Both the position numbers and the translations under genes were made by a program. Below, piece after piece: positions 46,178 to 55,042 of a DNA stretch of 64,000 bases. This DNA comes from Oscillospiraceae bacterium (GTDB taxonomy: Bacteria > Bacillota > Clostridia > Oscillospirales > Ruminococcaceae): the NCBI GenBank assembly GCA_017533485.1, contig JAFXIC010000057.1, positions 58,395 through 122,394 on the forward strand, in the 5' to 3' direction. Each line of letters opens with the position of its first letter. Within the stretch, counting starts at the first letter, position 1. The notes below the pieces were generated by a model, which worked only from the letters and a program-made list of their open reading frames with translations, did not search any database and was not told the origin of the DNA.

Positions 46178-47764
46178 TTAGTTTTTCGAGAAGTCCAGAA
46201 GTTCTAAGCCCTCATTGCGTTCCAATGCCCAGCGGATATTCCATTCGCTGGTAAAGAGGAGGAGATATTGGTCTTTGAAGTCCTGTACAACCTTGGTATC
46301 GGAGCTGATGGTAAGGTGTGTGGGATGTTCGACATCGCCGCCGATCCAGCGGATATACTGGTAGGAAAGGGGCTCACGAATGATCTCGACATTATATTCT
46401 GTACGCATACGATGTTCAAAGACCTCGAACTGGAGTACGCCTACTACACCGACAATGACTTCTTCCATACCCATATCCGGTTCATGGAAGATCTGGATTG
46501 CACCCTCCTGCGCAATCTGCATGACGCCCTTGACGAACTGTTTGCGCTTCATGGTGTCCTTGTGGCGGACGCGGGCGAAATGTTCGGGTGCAAAGGTGGG
46601 GATACCCTCGAAGCAGACCTTACGGTTGGCGGCGCAGATGGTATCGCCGATCGAGAAAAGGCCCGGATCGAAAACGCCGATGATGTCGCCGGCATATGCC
46701 TCGTCTACGATTTCGCGGTTTTCCGCCATCATCATCTGGGGCTGGGAAAGGCGCATTTTTTTATTGCCCTGCACATGATAGACTTCCATATCGCGTTCGA
46801 ATTTTCCGGAACAGATGCGAAGGAATGTCACACGGTCACGGTGGGCTTTGTTCATATTTGCCTGAATCTTGAAGACAAAAGCGGAGAATGCGTCATCGAA
46901 GGGGGAAACCTCGGTGCCGTTCGCGAGACGTGGAAGCGGCGGCGGTGTCAGTTCGAGGAAACGCTTTAAGAATGGTTCGACGCCGAAATTGGTGAGCGCG
47001 GAGCCGAAGAATACCGGTGAAAGCTCACCCGCCTGAATGGCATTGAGATTGAAGTCCTCGGAAGCGCCGTCGAGCAGCTCGATATCTTCCGCAAGCTGTG
47101 CATGATTCTGTTTTCCGATGAGATCGGCGAGGGACGGGTCATCGGGAGAGACTTCGGTTTTGGAAACGGTATGTGCACCGCCGGTTGCTTCGAAGGAAAG
47201 GATATGGCGTGTTTCGAGGTCGAAAACGCCGCGGAATTCCTTACCGCAGCCGATGGGCCAGTTGACCGCATAGGTTTTGATGCCCAGCTCACGTTCGATT
47301 TGTTCGAGCAGGTCGAAGGGGTTGCGGGCTTCACGATCCATCTTGTTGATGAAGGTAAAGATCGGGATATGGCGCATGACGCAGACCTTAAAGAGCTTAC
47401 GGGTCTGATTTTCGACACCCTTGGAAGCGTCGATGACCATGATTGCGGCATCGGCAGCCATGAGTGTACGGTAGGTATCCTCAGAAAAATCCTGGTGACC
47501 GGGGGTATCGAGGATATTGATGCAGGCGCCCTGATATTCGAACTGCATCACAGACGAGGTGACAGAAATACCACGTTGTTTTTCGATTTCCATCCAGTCG
47601 GAAACGGCATGGCGTGCACTTTTCTTACCTTTTACCGCACCTGCCATAGAGATTGCGCCGCCGTAAAGCAGGAGCTTTTCGGTGAGTGTGGTTTTACCGG
47701 CGTCAGGGTGTGAAATAATCGCAAAAGTTCGTCTGCGACGGATTTCCTCCTGTATCGTTGACAA
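46178..47764 (-). CDS. prfC: Peptide chain release factor 3
   Basis: 528 residues from a TTG start with GGAGGG 6 nt upstream, matching the family length of 529; an upstream ATG in frame would add ten residues and lacks such a site. GTPase motifs: G1 SHPDAGKTT, G2 RGISVTS, G3 DTPGHQDF, G4 NKMD. RF3 removes RF1/RF2 from the ribosome after peptide release. It is the second translational GTPase in the window beside the fusion protein near the left end. Confidence 0.96.
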   Translation of the reverse strand: MSTIQEEIRRRRTFAIISHPDAGKTTLTEKLLLYGGAISMAGAVKGKKSARHAVSDWMEIEKQRGISVTSSVMQFEYQGACINILDTPGHQDFSEDTYRTLMAADAAIMVIDASKGVENQTRKLFKVCVMRHIPIFTFINKMDREARNPFDLLEQIERELGIKTYAVNWPIGCGKEFRGVFDLETRHILSFEATGGAHTVSKTEVSPDDPSLADLIGKQNHAQLAEDIELLDGASEDFNLNAIQAGELSPVFFGSALTNFGVEPFLKRFLELTPPPLPRLANGTEVSPFDDAFSAFVFKIQANMNKAHRDRVTFLRICSGKFERDMEVYHVQGNKKMRLSQPQMMMAENREIVDEAYAGDIIGVFDPGLFSIGDTICAANRKVCFEGIPTFAPEHFARVRHKDTMKRKQFVKGVMQIAQEGAIQIFHEPDMGMEEVIVGVVGVLQFEVFEHRMRTEYNVEIIREPLSYQYIRWIGGDVEHPTHLTISSDTKVVQDFKDQYLLLFTSEWNIRWALERNEGLELLDFSKN

Positions 47765-47802
47765 ATAAATCCCTCCATTGATGATAATTGACATACCAAA
47801 AC

Positions 47803-47831
47803 ATTATATCATATTCGATCAGATTTGGCAA
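47803..47831 (-). promoter_or_regulatory. Promoter of prfC
   Basis: TTGCCA (47831-47826), 17 bp, TATAAT (47808-47803), about 40 bp before the TTG start. Confidence 0.7.
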
Positions 47832-47848
47832 GCTTTTTTCGGGGAATT

Positions 47849-48427
47849 TCAGATTTCTTCCGTATGACAGATTGAGCGGAGCGTCTGAAGCTGTCTGGAG
47901 AGGCGGGCGATGGGGAGTCCCATGACATTATAATAATCGCCGCAGATGCCGGAGATGAGGAGTGCGGCCTTGCCCTGAATGCCATATCCGCCCGCCTTAT
48001 CGTAGGGTTCATCGGTTTCGGCGTAGGCAATGATTTCGTCGATGGTAAGGGGATAGAAGCTGACCTGAGTTTCCTCGGTGAAGCTCAGCGATTTTCCGCG
48101 GCAGAAGAGTGCGACACCGGTCTGTACAAGATGCTGTCTGCCGGATAATTTCGAGAGCATAGCGATACAGTCTTCTTTGGACTTTGGTTTTCCGAGGATT
48201 TCATCTTCGAGGATTACCGTGGTATCCGCACCGATGACAATGGCGTCCGGGTGGCGTTTGGCAACCTCTGCTGCTTTCCGGACGGCAAGAAATTCAGCCG
48301 CCTGATTTGCCGGAAGGGAATCGGGACAATGTTCTTCCCCGACCGCAGGATCAATGGAAAAGGGAATGCCGAGCATTGCGAGCAGCTCTTTGCGGCGCGG
48401 GGAAGCGGATGCAAGAATCATTTCCAT
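47849..48427 (-). CDS. maf: Maf-family nucleoside triphosphate pyrophosphatase
   Basis: 192 residues from ATG 48427. The N-terminal ILASASPRRKELL, the VIGADTTVILEDEILGKP motif and YDKAGGYGIQGKAA with IARL near the end are diagnostic of Maf. The family hydrolyses dTTP, UTP and modified pyrimidine triphosphates and has been linked with septum formation control in Bacillus. Confidence 0.94.
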   Translation of the reverse strand: MEMILASASPRRKELLAMLGIPFSIDPAVGEEHCPDSLPANQAAEFLAVRKAAEVAKRHPDAIVIGADTTVILEDEILGKPKSKEDCIAMLSKLSGRQHLVQTGVALFCRGKSLSFTEETQVSFYPLTIDEIIAYAETDEPYDKAGGYGIQGKAALLISGICGDYYNVMGLPIARLSRQLQTLRSICHTEEI

Positions 48428-48509
48428 AGTAAAAGGATGTCCTTTCAAGGTAATATTACACAGATATTATACCATATTTTCGGCGAACTGACAAGAGCTG
48501 AAATTATAG

Positions 48510-48538
48510 TTGCAATTTTTTGTCGGGTATGGTATAAT
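48510..48538 (+). promoter_or_regulatory. Promoter of the DUF4236 gene
   Basis: TTGCAA (48510-48515), 17 bp with TATGG extension, TATAAT (48533-48538). Confidence 0.75.
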
Positions 48539-48582
48539 AAAGCCATCAATTTTTCCGTATAGAAACAGGGAGGCATGATACA

Positions 48583-49713
48583 ATGGGACTTCAATTTCGT
48601 AAGAGTATTTCGATCTGCAAAGGATTAAAGCTGAATATTACGAAGAACGGTGTGGGCGTGACGATCGGGAAAAAAGGCTGTCATTACTCCATCAATTCCA
48701 GCGGCAGAACGACTGCGACCGTTGGTATTCCGGGAACAGGACTTTATTATACCAAGTCCAAGAACCTGAAGACCATGAAAAAGGAAGCCGAAAAGAAAAA
48801 GGCAAAGGCGGCGAAGGAACAGGCACAGGCTGTGAACGCACAGGCAAAAGAGGAAAAGGATGCTGCGCTGGAGGCTGAGCTTCAGCAGAATGCGGAAAAG
48901 GCTGCGCAGTACGAAGAATACCTGGAAGCGATCCGGAAAATCCATCTGGATTGTGAGCCTTCGATTGACTGGGAAGCACTGACCGGAGATGAGCCGCCGT
49001 TCGGAAACGGAAAGATGGGGCCGAATGAATCGGCTGCGCTGGAGGCGTATCACCAGTATCAGCCTTCTTTTATGGATAAGCTGCTGCATGGGGATGAACA
49101 CGAGGAAACGGAAAAACAGCTGAAAGAAGCGATTGTCGCCGCGAAACAGCAGGATATGGAGCTTCTGGAGAACTGGCTGGAGATGAAAGGCTTTGCCGAG
49201 GAAATCAAGAAAGGAAATATCGACGCATATCTGGATGTCATCGAGGAAGCGAATCCGTTTGGGGATATGCTGGATTTCGGAAGTGATTTTGAATTCGGTA
49301 CGGAACAGCCGGATCGAATGGAAATTGAATTCCGTGTGAAGTCCAAGACGGTCGTGCCGAAGGAATCGGTATCGCTGACGGAGACAGGAAAGCTGACGGT
49401 AAAGGAGATTACGAAAACACAGTATTTTGATATCACACAGGATTACGTATGCAGCTGTGCGATTCGTCTGGCACGCGAAATCTTCTCGATGCTGCCGGTG
49501 AAGTATGTGTATATTCATGCGGTAGACCGGATGCTGAATACGGCGACCGGCCACGAAGAGGAGATGGATATTCTTTCCGTTGCATTCGAACGGGATCAGT
49601 TCCATCGTGCAAATTTCGAGATGATTGACCCGTCCGACTTCCTGACATCGTTCCCCTATGAGATGTCGTTTAAGAAAACAGCGGGCTTTTGTCCGATCAA
49701 GCGCCTGACATAA
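48583..49713 (+). CDS. DUF4236-type protein with coiled-coil region
   Basis: 376 residues, GGGAGG upstream of the ATG. The first 55 residues (LQFRKSISICKGLKLNITKNGVGVTIGKKG, then GIPGTGLYYT) are a DUF4236 domain. A charged Lys/Ala/Glu coiled coil runs from about 60 to 110. The C-terminal 150 residues form a separate domain that includes ACAIRLAREIF-like SCAIRLAREIFSMLPVKYVYIHAVDRML; I do not recognise it with certainty. No signal peptide or membrane segment. The function of DUF4236 is unknown. Confidence 0.75.
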   Translation: MGLQFRKSISICKGLKLNITKNGVGVTIGKKGCHYSINSSGRTTATVGIPGTGLYYTKSKNLKTMKKEAEKKKAKAAKEQAQAVNAQAKEEKDAALEAELQQNAEKAAQYEEYLEAIRKIHLDCEPSIDWEALTGDEPPFGNGKMGPNESAALEAYHQYQPSFMDKLLHGDEHEETEKQLKEAIVAAKQQDMELLENWLEMKGFAEEIKKGNIDAYLDVIEEANPFGDMLDFGSDFEFGTEQPDRMEIEFRVKSKTVVPKESVSLTETGKLTVKEITKTQYFDITQDYVCSCAIRLAREIFSMLPVKYVYIHAVDRMLNTATGHEEEMDILSVAFERDQFHRANFEMIDPSDFLTSFPYEMSFKKTAGFCPIKRLT

Positions 49714-49737
49714 GGGAAATACAGATTTTACAGACTG

Positions 49738-49769
49738 AGACTGTTCGAATTGCCGAACAGTCTTTTTCT
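49738..49769 (+). terminator. Terminator of the DUF4236 gene
   Basis: AGACTGTTCG pairs with CGAACAGTCT over a 6-nt loop, followed by TTTTCTTT. Confidence 0.85.
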
Positions 49770-49885
49770 TTGCGGTGAGGTGTTATGATACAACAGATAG
49801 GTAACAGAGGGAATCGAAAAACGACTTCCAAAATGATATCATGTGAAGTACCACCCAAACACCAATATCAAAAAGGAAGTTGTGA

Positions 49886-49951
49886 ATGAACAGTATCACA
49901 CAAGAGGCGCACTTTCGTCAACGGATTTTGAAATATTCATATAAAAAGGCG
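49886..49951 (+). pseudogene. N-terminal remnant of an IS transposase
   Basis: A short frame with GGAAGTTGTGA upstream encodes MNSITQEAHFRQRILKYSYKK, the usual N-terminus of a transposase family (IS481-like, helix-turn-helix at the front) common in Clostridia. It is cut off at 49951 where the small inverted-repeat element begins. The missing middle resembles the remnant at the other end of the block (54775-55022). Confidence 0.6.
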
Positions 49952-50065
49952 TGTAGGAATGTCAATGATAGGTGACAGATTCCTTCCAAAAAATACGAAG
50001 CACCGGATTCGGAAAGCCCAGCCTGTTTCGCTCGCCTTTGGCTCCCTACAATTGTCATTCCTACA
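49952..50065. mobile_element. Small MITE-like element with terminal inverted repeats
   Basis: 114 bp with imperfect terminal inverted repeats: TGTAGGAATGTCAATGATA at the left and the complement of TGTAGGAATGACAATTGTA at the right, 16 of 19 matching. There is no coding capacity. The interior has a CCGGATTCGG palindrome. It sits at the break point of the transposase remnant. The left 19 nt recur upstream of the cbi operon at 30452-30470. Confidence 0.6.
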
Positions 50066-50090
50066 AAATCAATAAAAAACTTCTGTAAAA
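50066..50090 (+). repeat. Left copy of a 25-bp inverted repeat bracketing the skew-inverted block
   Basis: The 25 bp here match the reverse complement of 55043-55067 at 24 positions. The two copies face each other about 4.95 kb apart at the ends of a region whose GC skew is opposite to the surroundings. Confidence 0.75.
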
Positions 50091-50094
50091 ACGA

Positions 50095-50123
50095 TTGCAA
50101 AAGCATAGAAAATATGATATACT
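50095..50123 (+). promoter_or_regulatory. Promoter of the Thr-rich membrane protein-ymdB unit
   Basis: TTGCAA (50095-50100), 17 bp, TATACT (50118-50123), five bp inside the inverted repeat. Confidence 0.68.
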
Positions 50124-50162
50124 GATAATAATGCTCATTCGAAAGGAGTTTCCGCTTAGATT

Positions 50163-50594
50163 ATGGAATCAAAACAGATTTTTGGTATTGTGATCGCCTG
50201 CCTTGCGGTCTGTATTCTCATCGGTATTCTCAGTGCTGTCAGAAAAGACACCCCGCCGTCTCCGCAGGATGAAACACTCCCCGCAGTCAGCAATACTGCG
50301 ATTCAGATGCCTACGACTACCACGGACTTCTGGGATGCACTCGCCTCTCAGCAGGCTGCCACACAAACCACTGAAACAACAGCCATCCCCGATACCCCGC
50401 AGACCGATGAAAACGGCGAACCGATCCTCTCGACCGATATCACGGACGGAACCGATATGCCATCCGATCTGACCGGAGAAGCGGATACTACGGATATTAC
50501 CCCTGATGTACAGTCCGCCCCGGATTCCACTGCAACAACCACCACGAACCTCAATGTCCGTGAGGACGGCTACCATATTATCCTTACAAATTAA
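50163..50594 (+). CDS. Small membrane-anchored Thr-rich protein of unknown function
   Basis: 143 residues. An N-terminal membrane segment (IFGIVIACLAVCILIGIL) is followed by about 115 residues rich in Thr, Asp and Pro, with no fold motif; the end reads NLNVREDGYHIILTN. It may be a tethered outer-surface protein. AAAGGAG stands rather far (14 nt) from the ATG, so expression may be low. It lies 20 bp before ymdB and probably shares its transcript. Confidence 0.7.
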   Translation: MESKQIFGIVIACLAVCILIGILSAVRKDTPPSPQDETLPAVSNTAIQMPTTTTDFWDALASQQAATQTTETTAIPDTPQTDENGEPILSTDITDGTDMPSDLTGEADTTDITPDVQSAPDSTATTTTNLNVREDGYHIILTN

Positions 50595-50614
50595 CCGAAA
50601 CGGAGACTCTGCAC

Positions 50615-51391
50615 ATGAATATTCTCATGGTCGGTGATGTCGTCGGAGAAGGCGGCTGTCACTATCTATCGCGCGTTCTTCCAAAGCTGCGGCGGGAATA
50701 CGAAGCGGATGCGATTATCGTCAACGGCGAAAATTCTGCAAAGGGAAATGGTATTACACCGCAATCTGCGGATATGCTATTCTCAGCAGGTGCGGATGTG
50801 ATTACCACCGGAAACCATTGTTTCCGCCGCCGCTGTGAATCGCTTTTTGATGAGAACCCGCGGATTCTCCGGCCTGCGAATTATCCCGAAGGTACACCCG
50901 GAAGCGGCGTATTCTCTCTCGACCTCGGCCGCACACGGCTTGCTGTCATCAATCTTATGGGTACTGCATTCATGGAACCGCTCGACAATCCGTTTTCCGT
51001 GATCGACAATATTCTCGAAACACTCGATACACCCTGTATTCTCGTCGATTTTCATGCCGAAGCCACTTCTGAAAAGCGTGCGCTCGGCTACTACCTTTCC
51101 GGCCGCGTTTCCGCCGTCATCGGTACGCATACCCATACCCAGACTGCGGATGAGGAATGTATCGACGGCAAAACCGCATATATTTCCGATGTCGGAATGG
51201 TCGGTGCAGCACGCTCCGTTCTCGGCGTCTGTCCCGAACAGGCAATCCAAAAACAACGCTTCCATGTCCCCGTACAATTCTCGGAAGCGCCGGGGCCTTA
51301 TGTTCTTGGTGCAGTTTGCCTGTCCATCGACCCCAAAACCGGCAATTCCAACAAAATTCGACGCGTCTTTCTAAAAGAAATGACAAATTGA
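50615..51391 (+). CDS. ymdB: YmdB-family metallophosphodiesterase (TIGR00282)
   Basis: 258 residues. Metal-binding motifs in order: MVGDVVGEGG, VNGENSAKGNG, TTGNHCF, VDFHAEATSEK and IGTHTHTQTADE. The Bacillus homologue hydrolyses 2',3'-cAMP and influences biofilm and motility decisions. As in Bacillus, spoVS is the next gene. The codons use more C at third positions than genes outside the block. Confidence 0.94.
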   Translation: MNILMVGDVVGEGGCHYLSRVLPKLRREYEADAIIVNGENSAKGNGITPQSADMLFSAGADVITTGNHCFRRRCESLFDENPRILRPANYPEGTPGSGVFSLDLGRTRLAVINLMGTAFMEPLDNPFSVIDNILETLDTPCILVDFHAEATSEKRALGYYLSGRVSAVIGTHTHTQTADEECIDGKTAYISDVGMVGAARSVLGVCPEQAIQKQRFHVPVQFSEAPGPYVLGAVCLSIDPKTGNSNKIRRVFLKEMTN

Positions 51392-51401
51392 AGAATCCTA
51401 C

Positions 51402-51430
51402 TTGACATTCCCGTGATTTTGTATTATACT
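51402..51430 (+). promoter_or_regulatory. Promoter of spoVS
   Basis: TTGACA (51402-51407), 17 bp, TATACT (51425-51430). The leader to spoVS is about 100 nt. Confidence 0.78.
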
Positions 51431-51537
51431 ATTGATAAGGAAAACTCAATTTTGTATGTTTTTTGCATACAGACATAAAACGCAATCAGCATCAAATTAC
51501 AAGATCTGCTTTTTTACACTTAAAGGAGGACTAGACT

Positions 51538-51798
51538 ATGGAAGTATTGAAAGTATCATCTCACTCTGTTCCCAATTCCGTTGCAGGCGCAATCGCAGGC
51601 GTCATCCGCGAACAGCACGTTGTTGAAGTGCAGGCGGTCGGCGCCGGTGCTGCCAACCAGGCAATCAAGTCCATTGCAATCGCACGCGGCTATCTCGCAC
51701 CGATCGGCATCGACCTGATTTGTGTTCCTGCATTTGCCAGCATTGAAATCGACGGTGAAGAACGCACTGCAATCAAGCTGATTTGTGAGCCACGCTGA
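51538..51798 (+). CDS. spoVS: Stage V sporulation protein S
   Basis: 86 residues, exactly the family length, highly conserved: EVLKVSSHSVPNSVAGAIAG, AVGAGAANQAIKSIAIARG, EIDGEERTAIKLI. It is a small Alba-like protein needed for proper spore development in Bacillus. AAAGGAGG precedes the ATG. Confidence 0.97.
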   Translation: MEVLKVSSHSVPNSVAGAIAGVIREQHVVEVQAVGAGAANQAIKSIAIARGYLAPIGIDLICVPAFASIEIDGEERTAIKLICEPR

Positions 51799-51810
51799 GT
51801 TTTCAAAAAC

Positions 51811-51850
51811 AAATCCGCAAGACCGTACTTTCGGTCTTGCGGACTTTTTT
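51811..51850. terminator. Terminator between spoVS and add
   Basis: TCCGCAAGACCG and CGGTCTTGCGGA form a 12-bp stem with T-run to the right and an A-rich left flank; it serves the two convergent genes. Confidence 0.88.
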
Positions 51851-52847
51851 ATGCATTCAGAAATGCGGATTCTATGGAATGCCGTAAGAATTCCTTTGTG
51901 GAAGGATCCGTAAATGCCGCTTCTGCCGCATTCAGCAAAAGCAGGCAGCATTCCGCATCCGTCAGTGAAAATGCTTCCCGCAGCAGCCCAAATTCCTTAC
52001 GCAGACTTGTTGCGGAAACCGTCGTATTATCCGTATTCACTGTCACCCGAACGCCCTCCGTCATCAGCTTCCGCAGCGGATAATCTTTGATGGAACCATA
52101 AACCGCCGTATTGAGATTGCTGGTCGGACAAAGCTCCAGCACAACGCCTGTTTCTGCCAGCTTTTTCATCACAGCCTGATCTTCTGATGATCGCACGCCA
52201 TGCCCGATTCGTTTTGCACCAAACTGCAATGCGGTCCCGACACTCTCCGCACCTGCCGCTTCTCCGGCATGAATCGTAAACGGCACGCCCAGTTCCCTTG
52301 CATACGCAAATAGATCTTCAAAATCTCCGGTCGGGTAAAGCGCTTCGGCACCTGCAAGATCGACAGCACATACACCCTGTCCCAAGAAATCTCCCGCAAG
52401 GCGAACGGTTTCGAAATTTTCTTCGGTATTATCCGAACCGCGCATACAGCATAAAATCAGTCCGGATCTGAGGGTTGATGACTTCATCCCTTTGATGACT
52501 GCTTCCACCGCCTGTTTTTGCGTCAGTCCGTTATCTGTGGATTTTTGCGGTGCAAAGCGTATCTCGGCGTACAGAAATCCGGATTCCGATAATTCCGCCA
52601 GCAGCCCTGATACTGCTGCGGTCAGCCCCGCTTCCGTTTGCAGCAGGCTGCACGGAAACGCGAATTTTTCCAGATATGTATTCAGATCGCTGCAATCCGT
52701 TCCGACAGTCAGCATTTCCAAGAGCGCCGATTCCTCCGCCGGTATGGAAATGCCCTGTAACGCCGCAATTTCCCGCACTAGTTTAGGTGACAGCGAGCCA
52801 TCCAGATGCAGATGCAGGTCGATCAGACAATTCGGCAGCCGCTCCAT
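51849..52847 (-). CDS. add: Adenosine deaminase
   Basis: 332 residues. Zinc-site motifs LHLHLDGS at the N-terminus, TIHAGEAAG with the catalytic Glu, KRIGHGVRS, CPTSNLNT and VNTDNTTVS are all present. It converts adenosine to inosine in purine salvage. It lies 15 bp after the ABC-F gene, probably co-transcribed. Confidence 0.94.
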   Translation of the reverse strand: MERLPNCLIDLHLHLDGSLSPKLVREIAALQGISIPAEESALLEMLTVGTDCSDLNTYLEKFAFPCSLLQTEAGLTAAVSGLLAELSESGFLYAEIRFAPQKSTDNGLTQKQAVEAVIKGMKSSTLRSGLILCCMRGSDNTEENFETVRLAGDFLGQGVCAVDLAGAEALYPTGDFEDLFAYARELGVPFTIHAGEAAGAESVGTALQFGAKRIGHGVRSSEDQAVMKKLAETGVVLELCPTSNLNTAVYGSIKDYPLRKLMTEGVRVTVNTDNTTVSATSLRKEFGLLREAFSLTDAECCLLLLNAAEAAFTDPSTKEFLRHSIESAFLNA

Positions 52848-52862
52848 ACATTCTCCTCCCGA

Positions 52863-54416
52863 TTACACGATTTTTGTTGTCCAGTCCTCCAGATTCCAGA
52901 TATCTGTCGCGACTTCATGATAAAACTCAGGCTCGTGGCTGACCAGAAGCACCGTTCCGCGGTATGCACGGATCGCTTCTTTCAGCGCCTCCTTTGCATC
53001 CACATCCAGATGATTCGTCGGCTCGTCCAGCACCAGCAGATTGACGCTCTTTAACATGACCTTACAGAGTCTCACCTTTGCATTTTCTCCGCCCGACAGC
53101 ACACGCATCTGTGATGTAATATGCTCCGTCGTCAAGCCGCATTTTGCCAGTGCTGCACGCACTTCTCCATTCGTCATCGCAGGATATTCATCCCAGATTG
53201 TCTGGAGCGCGGTCGCTTCGGTTGCGATCTCTTCCTGCTCGAAATATCCGTATTCCACAAACTGGTCATGCTCGACCGTTCCCGAAATCGGTTTCAAAAG
53301 CCCCAGCATCGTTTTCAGCAAGGTGGATTTTCCGAGTCCGTTGACGCCGCGGATGGCAATCTTCTGACCGTATTCCACATGGAAATTCAGCGGCTTCGTC
53401 AGCGGCTCGTCATACCCCAGCACAAGATCCTTACACTCGATCACCACGCGTCCGGTTGCTCTTGCGGACGCAAAGGAAAAGGTCGGTTTCATCCGTTCTG
53501 CCATCAGCGTTACCTTTTCCATCTTATCGAGTTTCTTCTGACGCGATTTCGCCATATTCGTTGTCGCGACACGCGCTTTATTGCGCGCGATAAAGTCCTC
53601 TAAATCTGCAATCTCTTTCTGCTGTTTTTCATATGCCTGTTCGAGCTGTCGTTTTTTCAGCTCATACATCCGCAGGAAATTCTCATAATTCCCCGAATAC
53701 CGTGTCAGCACCGCATTCTCGACATGATAAATCACATTCACGACATCATTCATAAACGCTGTATCATGTGAAACGAGAATAAAGGCATTTTCGTAGTTCT
53801 TTAAGAATTCCTTCAGCCATGCGATATGGTTTTCGTCCAGAAAGTTCGTCGGCTCATCCAGAATCAATATCATCGGATTTTCCAGCAGTACCTTCGCCAG
53901 CAGTACCTTTGCACGCTGACCGCCCGACAGCTCCGAGACATCCCGCTGCATTCCGATTTCACCAAGTCCCAGTCCATTCGCATATTCCGAGATCTTCGCG
54001 TCAATCGTATAATAGCCGCTGTAATCAAGGATGTTCTGAATCTCGCCGACATCCTCCATGGCTTCTTCCAGCGCGTCACCCTCTAGTTCGCCCATTTTAT
54101 CATAAATCCCGAGCATCTCCTGCTCCAGCGTTTCCAGATATCCGAATGCTTCGCGCAGGACATCCGCAATCGTTTTTCCCTTTTCGAGCGTACTGTACTG
54201 ATCGAGATAGCCCGTCGTAATTCGCTTACACCATTCGATGTTTCCCTCGTCCGGCATCAGCTTTCCGGTAATGATATTCAAAAACGTGGACTTTCCCTCG
54301 CCGTTTGCACCGACAAGCCCGATATGCTCGCCTTTCAGCAGACGGAAGGATGCGTCATTCAGAATCTGGCGCGCACCGAACCCATGCGTAACGTGCTCTA
54401 CATTCAGGATACTCAT
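52863..54416 (-). CDS. ABC-F family ATPase (ribosome-associated type)
   Basis: 517 residues with two ATP-binding cassettes and no membrane segments. First cassette: GANGEGKST, SELSGGQRAK, ILILDEPTNFLD; second: GVNGLGKST, VLSGGENAKV, LLVLDEPTNHLD. A basic, helical linker (RKKRQLEQAYEKQQKEI and RQKKLDKMEK) lies between them, as in ABC-F proteins that bind the ribosomal E site. The closest type seems to be YkpA/YbiT, which regulates translation; antibiotic resistance is possible but not indicated. Confidence 0.92.
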   Translation of the reverse strand: MSILNVEHVTHGFGARQILNDASFRLLKGEHIGLVGANGEGKSTFLNIITGKLMPDEGNIEWCKRITTGYLDQYSTLEKGKTIADVLREAFGYLETLEQEMLGIYDKMGELEGDALEEAMEDVGEIQNILDYSGYYTIDAKISEYANGLGLGEIGMQRDVSELSGGQRAKVLLAKVLLENPMILILDEPTNFLDENHIAWLKEFLKNYENAFILVSHDTAFMNDVVNVIYHVENAVLTRYSGNYENFLRMYELKKRQLEQAYEKQQKEIADLEDFIARNKARVATTNMAKSRQKKLDKMEKVTLMAERMKPTFSFASARATGRVVIECKDLVLGYDEPLTKPLNFHVEYGQKIAIRGVNGLGKSTLLKTMLGLLKPISGTVEHDQFVEYGYFEQEEIATEATALQTIWDEYPAMTNGEVRAALAKCGLTTEHITSQMRVLSGGENAKVRLCKVMLKSVNLLVLDEPTNHLDVDAKEALKEAIRAYRGTVLLVSHEPEFYHEVATDIWNLEDWTTKIV

Positions 54417-54436
54417 TTCAGCAGTCCCCCATTCCC

Positions 54437-54682
54437 TTACATTTCCGGTACATTCGTATTCATCGCGAAATTCTTCATTTCGCGGAACAGCTCAATATCC
54501 TCCGGTGTCACCTTAATATTACAGAGCAGCTCTTTTCCTTCTTCACCCTTGACTTTCAGTTCGATAATCGTACCCTCTTTGACATATCCGGCAGCTGCTC
54601 CGAAAAACGGGAACACCTTCGGATGATTGGTCTGGAAGGCTGTCAGCAGCCCCTTGATCTTGAAAATTGCCATTGGATTCAT
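54437..54682 (-). CDS. Small protein of unknown function
   Basis: 81 residues from ATG 54682 (AGAGGT 9 nt upstream); a second ATG 11 codons earlier is possible. NPMAIFKIKGLLTAFQTNHPKVFPFF, then a beta-rich part. No membrane segment or catalytic motif. It is the first gene of the minus-strand unit small protein-ABC-F-add. Confidence 0.75.
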   Translation of the reverse strand: MNPMAIFKIKGLLTAFQTNHPKVFPFFGAAAGYVKEGTIIELKVKGEEGKELLCNIKVTPEDIELFREMKNFAMNTNVPEM

Positions 54683-54732
54683 CACTTTTACCTCTTCTTC
54701 CAAAATAATCTGCATTCATAAATAACCGATAT

Positions 54733-54761
54733 ATTATACCATATCCCATGAAACTTTGCAA
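54733..54761 (-). promoter_or_regulatory. Promoter of the small protein-ABC-F-add unit
   Basis: TTGCAA (54761-54756), 17 bp with TATGG, TATAAT (54738-54733). Confidence 0.75.
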
Positions 54762-54774
54762 GCCCTTTCTCCCC

Positions 54775-55022
54775 AAAACCAAAAGATGCGTATAGAGTCG
54801 ATTGCAGTTCGTCACGCACCGGCTTGGTACATACTTCACATCCATCTGCACCTTCTGACCGGGATACTCATTTGGATGGTGATGCGGATCATGGCTTCGT
54901 TCCGCCAGACTTTGCCATGTCCCGTCATACCGCTTTCTCCGCACATAGATCGTTTCCCGGCTCATAGGATACCGCCGAGCCGCCTCGCTGACGCCTTTTT
55001 CTTTTTGTCCAAGATCGATTGC
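54775..55022 (-). pseudogene. Degraded IS transposase remnant
   Basis: Read on the minus strand from about 55022, the frame gives LGQKEKGVSEAARRYPMSRE, then IYVRRKRYDGTWQSLAERSH and, after an apparent internal deletion, YPGQKVQMDVKYVPSRCV. The first part is the helix-turn-helix of an IS481-like transposase and the last precedes its DDE domain. There is no start context, no DDE domain and no terminal repeats, so it is inactive. It would continue the N-terminal fragment at 49886-49951 if the block between them were turned round. Confidence 0.75.
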
Positions 55023-55042
55023 AGCACAACAGCATCATAACA

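Noticed and set aside
49866-49951. A real small protein at the transposase N-terminus
   Set aside because: The frame ends inside the MITE-like element after fewer than 30 codons and its text is that of a transposase start.
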